Source: Cereibacter_A azotoformans
GTDB taxonomy: Bacteria > Pseudomonadota > Alphaproteobacteria > Rhodobacterales > Rhodobacteraceae
DNA length: 64,000 bases
Direction: 5' to 3' (one strand)
NCBI RefSeq assembly: GCF_003050905.1
Contig: NZ_QAOT01000003.1
How positions within the stretch are numbered: position 1 is the stretch's first letter; every line of letters starts with the position of its first letter. Below the pieces are notes generated by a model that did not search any database, was not told where the DNA came from, and saw only the letters and a list, made by a program, of their open reading frames with translations. Made by a program: the position numbers and the translations under genes. Of the stretch, positions 8,037 to 16,911 are shown in pieces.

Positions 8037-8857
8037 GCCACGGCCCTCAGGAAGCCGCGGATCGCCGACAGGCTTTCAGGTTCGTCGAGGAAGGGGATGT
8101 GCGCCCGCCCGGGCACCTCGGCAAAGATCATGTCGGGACGTCGCCGCCGCATCTCGGCCACCGAGGTGGGCGACAGGAGGTCCGAGTTCGCGCCGCGGAT
8201 CAGCGCGAGCGGCAGGGCGGCGCAGGCGTCGAACAGCGGCCAGAGATCGGCCGGCTCGCCCTCGAAGGCGGCGAGGAAGGCCTCGCGCAGCGTGGGGTCG
8301 TAGGTGATGCGCAGCCCGTCGGGCCCCTGACCGTAGTGCAGGCGCGCCTCGGCGAGCCAGCGGTCCGGGGGCACCTGCTCAAAGCCCGTCATCAGCCGGG
8401 GCAGGGCCTCGGCCAGATCCTCGTGGGTTGCGAAGGCGGGGTTGCGGCCGACATAGGCAAAGATCTTCTCGAGGCCCGCCCGCTCGATCTCGGGCCCGAC
8501 GTCGTTGAGGCAGAGGCCGGTCAGGCGCTCCTTTGCGATGGCGGCGAGGAACATGCCGATCAGCCCGCCGCGCGAGGTGCCGAGGATGGCGACCTGCGCA
8601 AGCCCCAGATGGTCGAGCAACTCCAGCGCGTCGCGTGCCTCCTGCGGGACCGTATAGGTGGCGGCGCCGGTCCAGTCCGACGCGCCGCGCCCGCGATAGT
8701 CCGGCCGGATCAGCCGGACCCCCGGCAGGTGGGGCGCGACATGGTCGAAGTCCGCCCCCGTCCGTGTCAGGCCTGGAAGGCAGAGCAGCGGCAGCCCCTC
8801 GCCCTCGTCGGTGAAGGCAAGGCGGGCACCGTCGCTTGCGGTGAAGAACTGGGGCAT
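8033..8857 (-). CDS. alpha/beta hydrolase, function unknown
   Basis: This 274-residue protein has nucleophile Ser95 in GTSRGG, the oxyanion segment LPGLTRTGADFD and a C-terminal His in GRAHIPFLDEP. It is related to haloalkane dehalogenase/epoxide hydrolase-like esterases, but specificity cannot be set. It is co-translated with the dehydratase (4-base overlap), and the pair forms the upstream half of the minus-strand hydrolase run. The 135-bp gap after the dehydratase may split the region into two transcripts. Confidence 0.82.
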   Translation of the reverse strand: MPQFFTASDGARLAFTDEGEGLPLLCLPGLTRTGADFDHVAPHLPGVRLIRPDYRGRGASDWTGAATYTVPQEARDALELLDHLGLAQVAILGTSRGGLIGMFLAAIAKERLTGLCLNDVGPEIERAGLEKIFAYVGRNPAFATHEDLAEALPRLMTGFEQVPPDRWLAEARLHYGQGPDGLRITYDPTLREAFLAAFEGEPADLWPLFDACAALPLALIRGANSDLLSPTSVAEMRRRRPDMIFAEVPGRAHIPFLDEPESLSAIRGFLRAVA

Positions 8858-9042
8858 GCAGAGGCTCTCCTGACAGTCGGCGGGAGCCTCGCACAGGTTC
8901 GGGCGAGGGAAAAGCCCGGGCGTGCCCTCGCGCGGGCGAGACCCTGTGCCGTCGGGTCAGCCGACGACCCTGCCGAAGGGTGAGCTTGCCGCGAGGGCCA
9001 TTGCGCCCTAAACCACGGCCCGACAAGAGGAGGACGGGACGC

Positions 9043-10830
9043 ATGGCACGAAGACCCACCACCCAGCTCGAGGACCGTCCGACGTCACGGAGTATGGGCG
9101 CGCTGCGGGGCCTCGTTCCGTTCCTCGCCCCCTACCGAAAGCTGACCCTTGGGGCCATCGGGGCGCTGATCCTCACCGCGATCATCAGCCTGATCCTTCC
9201 GGTAACGGTCCGGCGCGTGGTCGATGGCTTCATGGAGAACAACGCCGAACTGCTCGACCAGTATTTCGCCGCGGCGCTGCTGATTGCGGCCGCGCTCGCG
9301 GCGGGCACGGGCCTGCGCTACTACCTCGTGACGCGGCTTGGCGAGCGGGTCGTGGCCGACATGCGCCGCGCGCTCTTCGACCGGATGATGGGCATGAGCC
9401 CCGCCTTCTTCGAGCGGATCATGACGGGCGAGGTGCTTTCGCGGTTGACGACGGACACGACGCTGATCCTGTCGGTGATCGGCTCGTCGATCTCGGTCGC
9501 GCTGCGCAACCTGCTGATCCTGATCGGCGGCATGATCCTGCTGCTCTTCACCTCGACGAAACTGAGCGGGCTGGTGCTGCTGCTGGTGCCGCTCGTGGTG
9601 GTGCCGATCGTGATCCTCGGCCGCAAGCTCCGCCGCCTCTCGCGCGAGAACCAGGACTGGATCGCGCAAAGCTCGGGCAACGCCTCCGAGGCGCTGCTGT
9701 CGGTCCAGACTGTGCAGGCCTTCACGCACGAGCGCCAGTCTCGCGCCTTCTTCGGCGACGTGACCGAGAAATCCTTCCTCTCGGCCAAGGAGCGGATCGG
9801 AACGCGGGCGATCATGACGGTGATCGTGATCTTCCTCGTCTTCACGGGCATCGTGGGGGTGCTCTGGGTCGGCGCGCGCGACGTGCGCGCGGGCGAGATG
9901 ACGCCGGGCGAGATGGTGCAGTTCCTGATCTACGCGGTGATGGTCGCAGGCTCCGTCGGCGCCCTGTCCGAGATCTGGAGCGAGCTGCAGCGCGCCGCGG
10001 GCGCGACCGAGCGGCTGAACGAGTTGCTGACGGCCGAGGATCCGGTGCAGGATCCGGCCGAGCCGGTGACGCTGCCGCGGCCCGTGAAGGGCGAGATCCG
10101 CTTCGAGGGGGTGCGCTTCCGCTATCCGGCGCGCCCCGAGGTTTCGGCGCTGGACGGCGTCGATCTCGAGGTGCGGCCGGGCGAGACGGTGGCGCTGGTT
10201 GGCCCGTCGGGTGCGGGCAAGACCACCATCCTCCAGCTTCTGCTGCGCTTCTACGATCCGCAGCAGGGCACGGTGCGGATCGACGGGATCGACCTGCGCG
10301 ACATGGCCCGCGACGATTTCCGCCGCGCCATTGCGCTCGTGCCGCAGGATCCGGTGATCTTCGCCACCTCGGCGCGCGAGAACATCCGCTTCGGCCGGCC
10401 CGACGCCACGGACGCCGAGGTGGAGGCGGCCGCCCGCGCCGCCGCCGCGCATGATTTCCTGAGCCTGCTGCCGCAGGGCTACGACACCTATGTGGGCGAG
10501 CGCGGCGTGATGCTCTCGGGCGGGCAGAAGCAGCGCGTGGCGCTGGCGCGGGCGATCCTGCGGGGGGCCAAGATCCTGCTGCTGGACGAGGCCACTTCGG
10601 CCCTCGATGCCGAGAGCGAGCGGGCCGTGCAGACGGCCGTGGAGGCGATGGCGCACGACCGCACGACGCTGGTCGTGGCCCATCGGCTCGCCACGGTGAA
10701 GCGTGCGGACCGGATCGTGGTCTTCGATCACGGGCGTATCGTGGCCACCGGAACCCACGATGCGCTGGTGGCCGAGGGCGGTCTCTATGCCCGGCTCGCG
10801 CGCCTCCAGTTCACGGACGGCACCGTCTGA
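9043..10830 (+). CDS. ABC exporter half-transporter (MsbA/ABCB-type)
   Basis: This 595-residue protein has a six-helix transmembrane domain (about residues 35-310) fused to an ATPase domain. Walker A GPSGAGKTT is near 386, signature LSGGQKQR near 490, Walker B ILLLDEATSALD near 512, and the H-loop is in VAHRLAT. It should act as a homodimer exporting a lipid or hydrophobic compound. The ATG at 9043 was chosen over 8980 because GAGGAGGA lies 8 bp upstream. The acyl-CoA synthetase follows 105 bp downstream. Confidence 0.92.
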   Translation: MARRPTTQLEDRPTSRSMGALRGLVPFLAPYRKLTLGAIGALILTAIISLILPVTVRRVVDGFMENNAELLDQYFAAALLIAAALAAGTGLRYYLVTRLGERVVADMRRALFDRMMGMSPAFFERIMTGEVLSRLTTDTTLILSVIGSSISVALRNLLILIGGMILLLFTSTKLSGLVLLLVPLVVVPIVILGRKLRRLSRENQDWIAQSSGNASEALLSVQTVQAFTHERQSRAFFGDVTEKSFLSAKERIGTRAIMTVIVIFLVFTGIVGVLWVGARDVRAGEMTPGEMVQFLIYAVMVAGSVGALSEIWSELQRAAGATERLNELLTAEDPVQDPAEPVTLPRPVKGEIRFEGVRFRYPARPEVSALDGVDLEVRPGETVALVGPSGAGKTTILQLLLRFYDPQQGTVRIDGIDLRDMARDDFRRAIALVPQDPVIFATSARENIRFGRPDATDAEVEAAARAAAAHDFLSLLPQGYDTYVGERGVMLSGGQKQRVALARAILRGAKILLLDEATSALDAESERAVQTAVEAMAHDRTTLVVAHRLATVKRADRIVVFDHGRIVATGTHDALVAEGGLYARLARLQFTDGTV

Positions 10831-10838
10831 CGTTGCGT

Positions 10839-10872
10839 TTGTCGCGGACAGTTGCCTTGCCGTCCGCGGCAA
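10839..10872. terminator. imperfect inverted repeat between ABC exporter and acyl-CoA synthetase
   Basis: TTGTCGCGGAC at 10839-10849 pairs with GTCCGCGGCAA at 10862-10872, ten of eleven positions, around a 12-base loop. It begins 8 bp after the transporter stop and 63 bp before the next gene, so it could end the first transcript or act as an operator for the synthetase. There is no T tract. Confidence 0.35.
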
Positions 10873-10935
10873 AACACCCCATCGTTCCTCGCAAAGACGG
10901 GGTTTCCGAAGAACGGGAACCGGGAGGAGGAAAAT

Positions 10936-12825
10936 ATGGGGAGTTTCGCCTGCGCCGCCGACCTGAAGGCGATCGAGGCTGAAGGGGCATGGGCGGATCT
11001 CGACAATCCGCGCACGATGCACCGCTTTCTGGGCCGCGCGGCGGCCGAGCATGGCGACCGCCCGGCGGTCAGCTTCCAGCTTCTCTCGGCCCCCAAGAGC
11101 CGGGCCGAGACGCTGACATGGAGCCAGCTTCACCGGCAGGTCACGCAGGCCGCCAACCTGTTCCGCAGCCTCGGCGTGGGGCCGCGCGACGTGGTGGCCT
11201 TCGTGCTGCCCAACTGCACCGAGACCGTGGTGACGCTGCTCGGGGGGGCTGTGGCGGGGATCGTGAACCCGATCAACCCGCTGCTCGAGCCCGACCAGAT
11301 CGCCTCGATCCTGCGCGAGACGAAGGCGCGGGTGGTCGTGACGCTGCGGGCCTTTCCCAAGACGGATGTGGCGCAGAAGGTGGCCGAGGCGGTGCGCCAC
11401 GCGCCCGAGGTGCGGGCCGTCCTCGAGGTGGATCTGCTGCGCTACCTCGGCCCGCCCAAGAGCCTCATCGTGCCGCTGATCCGGCCGAAGGTGAAGCCCG
11501 GCCACCACGCCCGCGTCCTGTCCTTCGCCGCCGAGCTGGCCCGGCAGCCCGCGACGCTCGGCTTTCCCGACCCCGAGGACGACCGTGTGGCGGCCTATTT
11601 CCACACCGGCGGCACCACGGGGATGCCGAAGGTCGCCCAGCACAAGGTGTCGGGCATGATCTACAACGGCTGGTGCGGCAAGCGGCTGCTGTTCCGGCCA
11701 TCCGACACGGTGATGTGCCCGCTGCCGCTGTTCCATGTCTTTGCGGCCTATCCGATCCTCATGTCGATGATCGCAAGCGGCGCGCAGGTGGTCTTTCCCA
11801 CCCCCGCGGGCTACCGGGGCGAAGGGGTCTTCGACAACCTGTGGAAGTTGATCGAGCGGTGGCGCTGCACCTATCTCGTGACCGTGCCCACCGCGCTTGC
11901 CGCCCTGATGCAGCGGCCCATCGATGCCGATGTGAGCACGCTGCGCGGCGCCTTCTCGGGGTCGGCGCCGCTGCCTGTGGAGCTGTTCAACCGGTTCGAG
12001 AAGGCCACCGGCGTGCAGATCGTCGAGGGCTACGGGCTGACCGAATGCACCTGCCTCGTCTCGGTGAACCCGCCCGAGGGGTCCAAGAAGATCGGCTCGG
12101 TCGGGCTGCCCTTCCCGCACACCCATGTCCGCATCCTCCATTCCAACGGCAACGGCCATGTGCTGAGGGAATGCGGCGTGGATGAGGTGGGCGAGATCTG
12201 CGTGGCCAACCCCGGCGTCTTCGAAGGCTCGACCTACACCGAGGAGGACAAGAACCACGGCCTCTTCGCCGAGGATCGCTTCCTGCGCACGGGCGATCTC
12301 GGGCGCATCGACTCGGAAGGGTATCTCTACATCACGGGGCGGGCGAAGGATCTGATCATCCGCGGCGGCCACAACATCGACCCGGCGGGGATCGAGGCCG
12401 CGCTGATGTCGCATCCGGCCGTCAGTTTCGTGGGCGCGATCGGCCAGCCCGACGCCTTCGCGGGCGAGCTGCCCTGCGCCTATGTCGAACTCGTCAAGGA
12501 TGCCGATGTGGAGGCGTCCGAGCTGCTCGAACATGCCCGCGCCCACATCCACGAGCGGGCGGCGGTGCCCAAGCATATCGAGATCCTGCCCGAGCTGCCG
12601 AAGACCGCGGTGGGCAAGGTCTTCAAGCCCGACCTCCGCAGGCTGGCCATCGCGCGGGTGTACAATGCGGCGCTCGAGGCTGCGGACCTGCCCGCGCGGG
12701 TGGCCGATGTGGTCGAGGACCGAAAGCGCGGCCTCGTGGCCCGGCTGGAGCGGACGGGCGAGGTTGACGAGGAGCGTCTGTCGCACGTTCTCGGTGAATA
12801 TACCCGTCCCTGGGACTGGGCGTGA
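10936..12825 (+). CDS. acyl-CoA synthetase (AMP-forming)
   Basis: This 629-residue member of the ANL superfamily activates a carboxylic acid through an acyl-adenylate to its CoA thioester. The AMP-binding loop HTGGTTGMPK is near residue 222, GYGLTECT is motif A5 and RTGDLG is A7. The C-terminal Lys lies in KTAVGKVFK. Overall it resembles the long uncharacterised bacterial acyl-CoA synthetases of about 630 residues; chain length is unknown. GGGAGGAGG precedes the ATG at 10936 by 6 bp. Confidence 0.9.
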   Translation: MGSFACAADLKAIEAEGAWADLDNPRTMHRFLGRAAAEHGDRPAVSFQLLSAPKSRAETLTWSQLHRQVTQAANLFRSLGVGPRDVVAFVLPNCTETVVTLLGGAVAGIVNPINPLLEPDQIASILRETKARVVVTLRAFPKTDVAQKVAEAVRHAPEVRAVLEVDLLRYLGPPKSLIVPLIRPKVKPGHHARVLSFAAELARQPATLGFPDPEDDRVAAYFHTGGTTGMPKVAQHKVSGMIYNGWCGKRLLFRPSDTVMCPLPLFHVFAAYPILMSMIASGAQVVFPTPAGYRGEGVFDNLWKLIERWRCTYLVTVPTALAALMQRPIDADVSTLRGAFSGSAPLPVELFNRFEKATGVQIVEGYGLTECTCLVSVNPPEGSKKIGSVGLPFPHTHVRILHSNGNGHVLRECGVDEVGEICVANPGVFEGSTYTEEDKNHGLFAEDRFLRTGDLGRIDSEGYLYITGRAKDLIIRGGHNIDPAGIEAALMSHPAVSFVGAIGQPDAFAGELPCAYVELVKDADVEASELLEHARAHIHERAAVPKHIEILPELPKTAVGKVFKPDLRRLAIARVYNAALEAADLPARVADVVEDRKRGLVARLERTGEVDEERLSHVLGEYTRPWDWA

Positions 12826-12928
12826 GCGCGCAGCCGTTCCCTCCGGCTGAACCCGAGACGGGCGGGGCGGATGCGGCGGGGGCCGAGCCCGCCCGCGGCC
12901 TCGCCGGGGTTCCGGCCCGGAGCGCCGG

Positions 12929-13381
12929 TCAATTCTCGCGCTGGGCCGTGTCCATCCAGATCGTGACCGGGCCGTCGTTCAGCAGGCTCACCTTCATGTC
13001 GGCGCCAAAAAGCCCCTTGGCGGTGGGCACGCCCTCGGCCTGCATCCGCGCCGCGAAATGATCGTAGAGCCGCTCGCCCTCGGCGGGCGGGGCGGCGGTC
13101 GAGAAGCCGGGGCGGTTCCCGCGGCTGGTGTCGGCGGCCAGCGTGAACTGGCTGACCACGAGGGCCGATCCCCCGATGTCACGGACCGAGCGGTTCATCT
13201 TGCCCGCCTCGTCCTTGAAGATCCGCAGTTTCGCGATCCGGGCCGCCAGCGCGTCGGCCTGTGCCTCGCCGTCGCCCTGCATGGCGCAGACAAGGATCAG
13301 GAGGCCGGGGCCGATCGCGCCGATCGTCTCGCCCTCGACCACCACCGAGGCGTCGCGCACCCGCTGGATCAGCGCCCGCAT
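12929..13381 (-). CDS. dtd: D-aminoacyl-tRNA deacylase
   Basis: This 150-residue protein hydrolyses D-amino acids, and glycine mischarged on tRNA-Ala, from tRNA. The two cross-subunit signature motifs are present: SQFTL (77-81) and the NDGPVT stretch near the C-terminus. The length is exactly that of the family. Although its frame is open far upstream through the sugar-kinase gene, MRALIQRV is the typical N-terminus. The ATG shares one base with the stop of the upstream kinase gene, so the two are probably coupled. Confidence 0.95.
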   Translation of the reverse strand: MRALIQRVRDASVVVEGETIGAIGPGLLILVCAMQGDGEAQADALAARIAKLRIFKDEAGKMNRSVRDIGGSALVVSQFTLAADTSRGNRPGFSTAAPPAEGERLYDHFAARMQAEGVPTAKGLFGADMKVSLLNDGPVTIWMDTAQREN

Positions 13382-14301
13382 CAGAGCTCGTCCGCCCAGG
13401 GCGGATTGGCGCCCGGACGCGACACGGTGACGGCGGCCGCCCGCGTGCCGAGCGACAGGGCCGCGTCGAGAACTTCGTCGGGCAGGGACGCCACCGAAGC
13501 CTTCGACAGCGCGCCCGCCTCGTGCAGGGCGGCAAGGATGCCGGCGTTGAACGTGTCGCCCGCCCCCACCGTATCGGCCACCGCCACCGGGGTCGCCGGG
13601 CAGAACCGCTCCTGAGTGGCCGTGATCGCATGCGCCCCGCGGGCGCCCTCGGTGATCAGGACAAGCCGCGGACCACGCGCGAGCAGCGCCCGTGCAAGGG
13701 CCGGGATCTCGCCCGGCCCTTCGAGCCAGTGCAGATCCTCGTCGGACAGCTTGACGATGTCGGCCAGGGCGATCATCCGGCCGATCCGCGCGCGGTAGGC
13801 CGAGGGGTCGGTGATGAAGCCCGGACGGATGTTCGGATCCAGCATCGTGACCCGCGCCCCCGCCTCGCGCGCCATCAGCGCCTCGTAGGTGGCGGCCGCG
13901 GGCTCGTTCACAAGCGAGATGCCTCCGAAGAAGAGCGTGCTCACGCTGTCGGGCAGGGCGGGCAGGTCGGTCGGGGCCAGCAGTCGCCCGGCGGTGTTCT
14001 CGTCGTAGAAGGCGTAAGTCGCCTGCCCGTTCACCAGCCGCACGAAGGCCAGCGTGGTGGGCCTGTCCGAACGGGCGCAGAGCGCGCTGTCCACCTGGCT
14101 TGCGGCCAGCGTGTCGGCCAGCTGCGTCCCGAAGAGGTCGGTCGAGAGGCCCGAGAAGAAGCCCGCCGGGGCCCCGACGCGCCCCAGCGCGATCGCCGTG
14201 TTGAAGACCGCGCCGCCGGCGTAGGGTGCAAAGGCCTGTTCCCCCGCCGCTGTCTCGCGCGGCAGCATGTCGATCAGGGCCTCGCCGCAGCAGAGGATCA
14301 T
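13381..14301 (-). CDS. PfkB-family carbohydrate kinase, fructokinase-like
   Basis: This 306-residue cytosolic sugar kinase begins MILCCGEALIDML, the N-terminal PfkB signature, and has DTVGAGDTFNAG near the C-terminus, which holds the anion hole and catalytic Asp. Similarity in pattern is closest to bacterial fructokinases, which make fructose 6-phosphate. No sugar transporter adjoins it; it sits between purC and dtd, so the assignment to fructose is by family only. Confidence 0.85.
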   Translation of the reverse strand: MILCCGEALIDMLPRETAAGEQAFAPYAGGAVFNTAIALGRVGAPAGFFSGLSTDLFGTQLADTLAASQVDSALCARSDRPTTLAFVRLVNGQATYAFYDENTAGRLLAPTDLPALPDSVSTLFFGGISLVNEPAAATYEALMAREAGARVTMLDPNIRPGFITDPSAYRARIGRMIALADIVKLSDEDLHWLEGPGEIPALARALLARGPRLVLITEGARGAHAITATQERFCPATPVAVADTVGAGDTFNAGILAALHEAGALSKASVASLPDEVLDAALSLGTRAAAVTVSRPGANPPWADEL

Positions 14302-14313
14302 GGGCGTCTCCCG

Positions 14314-15273
14314 TCAGCGGGTGAAGAAGGGGGCCAGATTGGCGCGGATGCGGTCGAGCGGCGTGGCGCCCGACAGGTCCGGCTCGAACGGCCGGCCGGT
14401 GATGGTCTCGAAGGCCTCGACATAGACGTCGGAGGTGCGCCGGATCATCTCGTCGGGGATCTCGGGGATCGCATCGCGATAGGGGTCGCAACGGGCGGCG
14501 ACCCAGGCGCGGATCACGTCCTTGTCGAACGAGGGCGGGCGAGAGCCGTCGCGGAAGGCCTCGTCATAGCCCGAGGCGATCCAGTAGCGGCTGGAGTCCG
14601 GCGTGTGGATCTCGTCGGCGATCAGGATGCGGCCCTCGTCGTCGAGCCCGAACTCGTACTTGGTGTCCACGAGGATCAGCCCGCGCTCCGCCGCCATCTT
14701 CTGGCCGCGCGCGAAGAGGGCGAGCGCATGGGCCGAGACCTCGTCCCATTGCGCGGCGCTCAGCAACCCTTGCGCGACGATCTCGGAGGCGGTCAGCGGC
14801 TCGTCATGGCCGCCGTCGAAGGCTTTTGAGGTGGGGGTGATGATGGGCTGAGGCAGGGCCTCGTTGTCGCGCAGCCCGTCGGGCAGGCGATGGCCATACA
14901 TCTCGCGCGCGCCCTTTTTGTAGAGCGTCAGGACCGAGGTGCCGGTGGTGCCCGCGAGATAGCCGCGCACCACGATCTCGACCGGCAGGATCGTCACCCG
15001 CTTGGCCAGCACCACGTTCGGATCGGGATAGGAGATCACATGGTTGGGGCAGATGTCGGCGGTCGCGTCGAACCAGAAGCGCGCGGTCTGGGTCAGGACC
15101 TGGCCCTTGAAGGGGATCGCGGCGAGGATGCGGTCGAAGGCCGAGATCCGGTCGGACGAGATCAGAAGCCTTCGCCCGTCGGGCAGGTCGTAGCAGTCGC
15201 GGACCTTGCCGTAATAGGGGTTCGGAAGCTCGGGGATATGCGCCTCGGGGAGGACGCGGGAGAGGTCGGGCAT
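14314..15273 (-). CDS. purC: SAICAR synthase
   Basis: This 319-residue phosphoribosylaminoimidazole-succinocarboxamide synthase joins CAIR with aspartate in purine synthesis. GKVRDCYDL, ISSDRISAFD and the DTKYEFG motif identify the family. The protein is of the longer type (about 300 residues, like the yeast enzyme) and not the 237-residue E. coli form. A CGGAGG ribosome-binding site precedes the ATG at 15273, and a good sigma70-type promoter lies 25-53 bp upstream. Confidence 0.95.
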   Translation of the reverse strand: MPDLSRVLPEAHIPELPNPYYGKVRDCYDLPDGRRLLISSDRISAFDRILAAIPFKGQVLTQTARFWFDATADICPNHVISYPDPNVVLAKRVTILPVEIVVRGYLAGTTGTSVLTLYKKGAREMYGHRLPDGLRDNEALPQPIITPTSKAFDGGHDEPLTASEIVAQGLLSAAQWDEVSAHALALFARGQKMAAERGLILVDTKYEFGLDDEGRILIADEIHTPDSSRYWIASGYDEAFRDGSRPPSFDKDVIRAWVAARCDPYRDAIPEIPDEMIRRTSDVYVEAFETITGRPFEPDLSGATPLDRIRANLAPFFTR

Positions 15274-15297
15274 GGGGCCTCCGTGACTGGTTCCGGC

Positions 15298-15326
15298 TCT
15301 ATCGGCCCGGCGGTTGCGGCTGTCAA
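15298..15326 (-). promoter_or_regulatory. predicted purC promoter
   Basis: On the minus strand, TTGACA (perfect -35, 15321-15326) is followed after 17 bp by GATAGA (15298-15303) as -10. Transcription would start near 15291, giving a leader of about 18 nt before purC. Confidence 0.55.
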
Positions 15327-15371
15327 CCTTGGAGGGGCGATCTCCGCCGTCAGGCGTGGCCCTTCCGGCGG

Positions 15372-15809
15372 TCAACCCGCCACCGCGGCGAAGCCCGCGG
15401 CCAGCAGGGCGTAGCGGGCGGCCTTGCCGATCCCCACGAGGATCAGGAAGGGCCAGAAGCCCACCTTGAGCGCGCCGGCCGCCACGGTCAGCGGATCGCC
15501 CACCACCGGCACCCAGGCGAACAGGAGCGACCAGAGCCCCCAGCGCCGATAGCCCCGCTGCGCCCGTTCGAGCGCCGCCTCGGACACGGGAAACCAGCGG
15601 CGGTCGCGGAACCGGATCAGGAAACGGCCGAGCGCCCAGTTCACCAGAGATCCGGCGAGGTTGCCTGCGGTTGCAACGGCCACGAGGGGCCCGGCGGCAT
15701 GACCGGCGGCCAGGAGGGTGAGCAGCAGCGCCTCGGACGAACCGGGCAGCAGCGTGGCCGAAGCGAAGGCGCTGAGCGCGAGGAGGGCTGCGGCGGGCAG
15801 ATCGTCCAC
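15372..15809 (-). CDS. YqaA-type VTT (SNARE-associated/DedA-like) membrane protein
   Basis: This 145-residue membrane protein has four hydrophobic stretches and the LPGSSEA plus GNLAGS...WALGR patterns of the YqaA branch of the DedA/VTT family. Proteins of this fold act as lipid flippases or affect membrane homeostasis. It is the last gene of the minus-strand envelope cluster: its ATG is 3 bp after the stop of the zinc-ribbon gene, so it is almost certainly co-transcribed. No signal peptide is needed. Confidence 0.8.
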   Translation of the reverse strand: MDDLPAAALLALSAFASATLLPGSSEALLLTLLAAGHAAGPLVAVATAGNLAGSLVNWALGRFLIRFRDRRWFPVSEAALERAQRGYRRWGLWSLLFAWVPVVGDPLTVAAGALKVGFWPFLILVGIGKAARYALLAAGFAAVAG

Positions 15810-15812
15810 GGG

Positions 15813-16910
15813 TCAGCGCATCTGCGTGATGAGGGCGGCGATTCCGGCCGCGATCAGTGCGAGCAGAACGGCAAAGGCGATCTTCCACGCCGACCACGGC
15901 CGCTCGCCCTGCACACGGCCGGTCTGGCCATTGACCACGAAGCGGTAGCTCTTGCCGTTGTAGCGGTAGGCGGCCATCCAGACCGGCAGAAGCACATGCT
16001 TGAAGCTCTCGCGGTCGTAGCTTGTCTCGACCCGGCCGATGCGCTGTTCGTCGCCGCCGATGGCGCGGGCGACATCGCCCCGGATGGTGCGCGCCATGAT
16101 CTCCTGCCCGCGCTGCCACCCTGCGGGCAGGTCCACCGTATAGCCCTCCGCGGTGAAGCCCGCGAGCCAGTCGGGCCGGTAGGGGGTCAGTGCCGACAGG
16201 TCCCACGGCTCGAGCGCCTCGGTGTAGCGGTGCGGCAGGCTTTGCGAGGCCAGCACCAGCACATCGTCGAAGTCGCGCGCCACGCGGCCCGACACGGGCG
16301 TCCAGCGGATCTGGCGCACCTGCTGGGTCCGGCGTTGCGGGCGGCCGTCCACCTGGACCGTGACGGTGCGGGTCGTGTAGTAGGCGTCGCCCCGCTGGCC
16401 GGTGTAGCGGCTGCGGGTGGCGGCGTCGAAGGTCCAGTAGGGGACGTAGATGCCCGACAGCGCGCGCCCCTTGCGGGCATATTGCACAAGGCCGTTGGGC
16501 GCGAACCAGAGCCGGCCGAGCCAGTCCACCATCGCCTGCCGCGCCTCGCGTTCGGTCAGGCGGAAGGGGATCACCGCCTGCGGCTTGATCAGCCGCGTCT
16601 CGCCGGTGCCCACCACGACCGGCGTGGCGCAGAAGGGGCATTCGGTGGCATGGATCGCGCCCTGAAACTCGACCAGCGCCCCGCAGGAGGGGCAGGGCGT
16701 GGTGCGCACCCGCTCGCAGGCCGAGGCGGGCAGCCGGTCGTCCAGCGCGGCCCGCAGGTCAAGCTCGCCCATGCCGCGACGGTCGGCGGGGGCGGTCTCG
16801 GGGATATCCTGCACATGGCCGCAATGGTCGCAGACCAGCCGCGTCTGTCCCGGCGCAAAGCGGAGATCGGCCCCGCAGCTTTCGCAGGGCCAGTGCCGCA
16901 CGTCCTGCAC
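15813..16910 (-). CDS. multi-zinc-ribbon protein with C-terminal membrane anchor
   Basis: This 365-residue protein has three CxxC-type zinc knuckle pairs in its first 100 residues: CESC...CDHC (9-33), CPSC (73-76) and CPFC (95-98). A mixed alpha/beta middle region follows, with many aromatic residues (YWTFDAATRSRY), and the C-terminus is one hydrophobic helix (about 345-362, FAVLLALIAAGIAAL). It resembles the TFIIB-type zinc-ribbon proteins found beside SPFH and TelA genes. No catalytic motif is recognised. It is 1 bp from the SPFH gene upstream and 3 bp from the VTT gene downstream. Confidence 0.75.
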   Translation of the reverse strand: MQDVRHWPCESCGADLRFAPGQTRLVCDHCGHVQDIPETAPADRRGMGELDLRAALDDRLPASACERVRTTPCPSCGALVEFQGAIHATECPFCATPVVVGTGETRLIKPQAVIPFRLTEREARQAMVDWLGRLWFAPNGLVQYARKGRALSGIYVPYWTFDAATRSRYTGQRGDAYYTTRTVTVQVDGRPQRRTQQVRQIRWTPVSGRVARDFDDVLVLASQSLPHRYTEALEPWDLSALTPYRPDWLAGFTAEGYTVDLPAGWQRGQEIMARTIRGDVARAIGGDEQRIGRVETSYDRESFKHVLLPVWMAAYRYNGKSYRFVVNGQTGRVQGERPWSAWKIAFAVLLALIAAGIAALITQMR

Positions 16911-16911
16911 C

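Noticed and set aside
9085..12786. Open minus-strand frame of about 1,230 codons
   Set aside because: Antisense to the ABC exporter and acyl-CoA synthetase; composition is Arg/His/Gly/Gln-rich without any motif.
12826..12928. Terminator between the acyl-CoA synthetase and dtd
   Set aside because: Only short, overlapping GC-rich repeats are visible; none forms a convincing single hairpin with a T tract.
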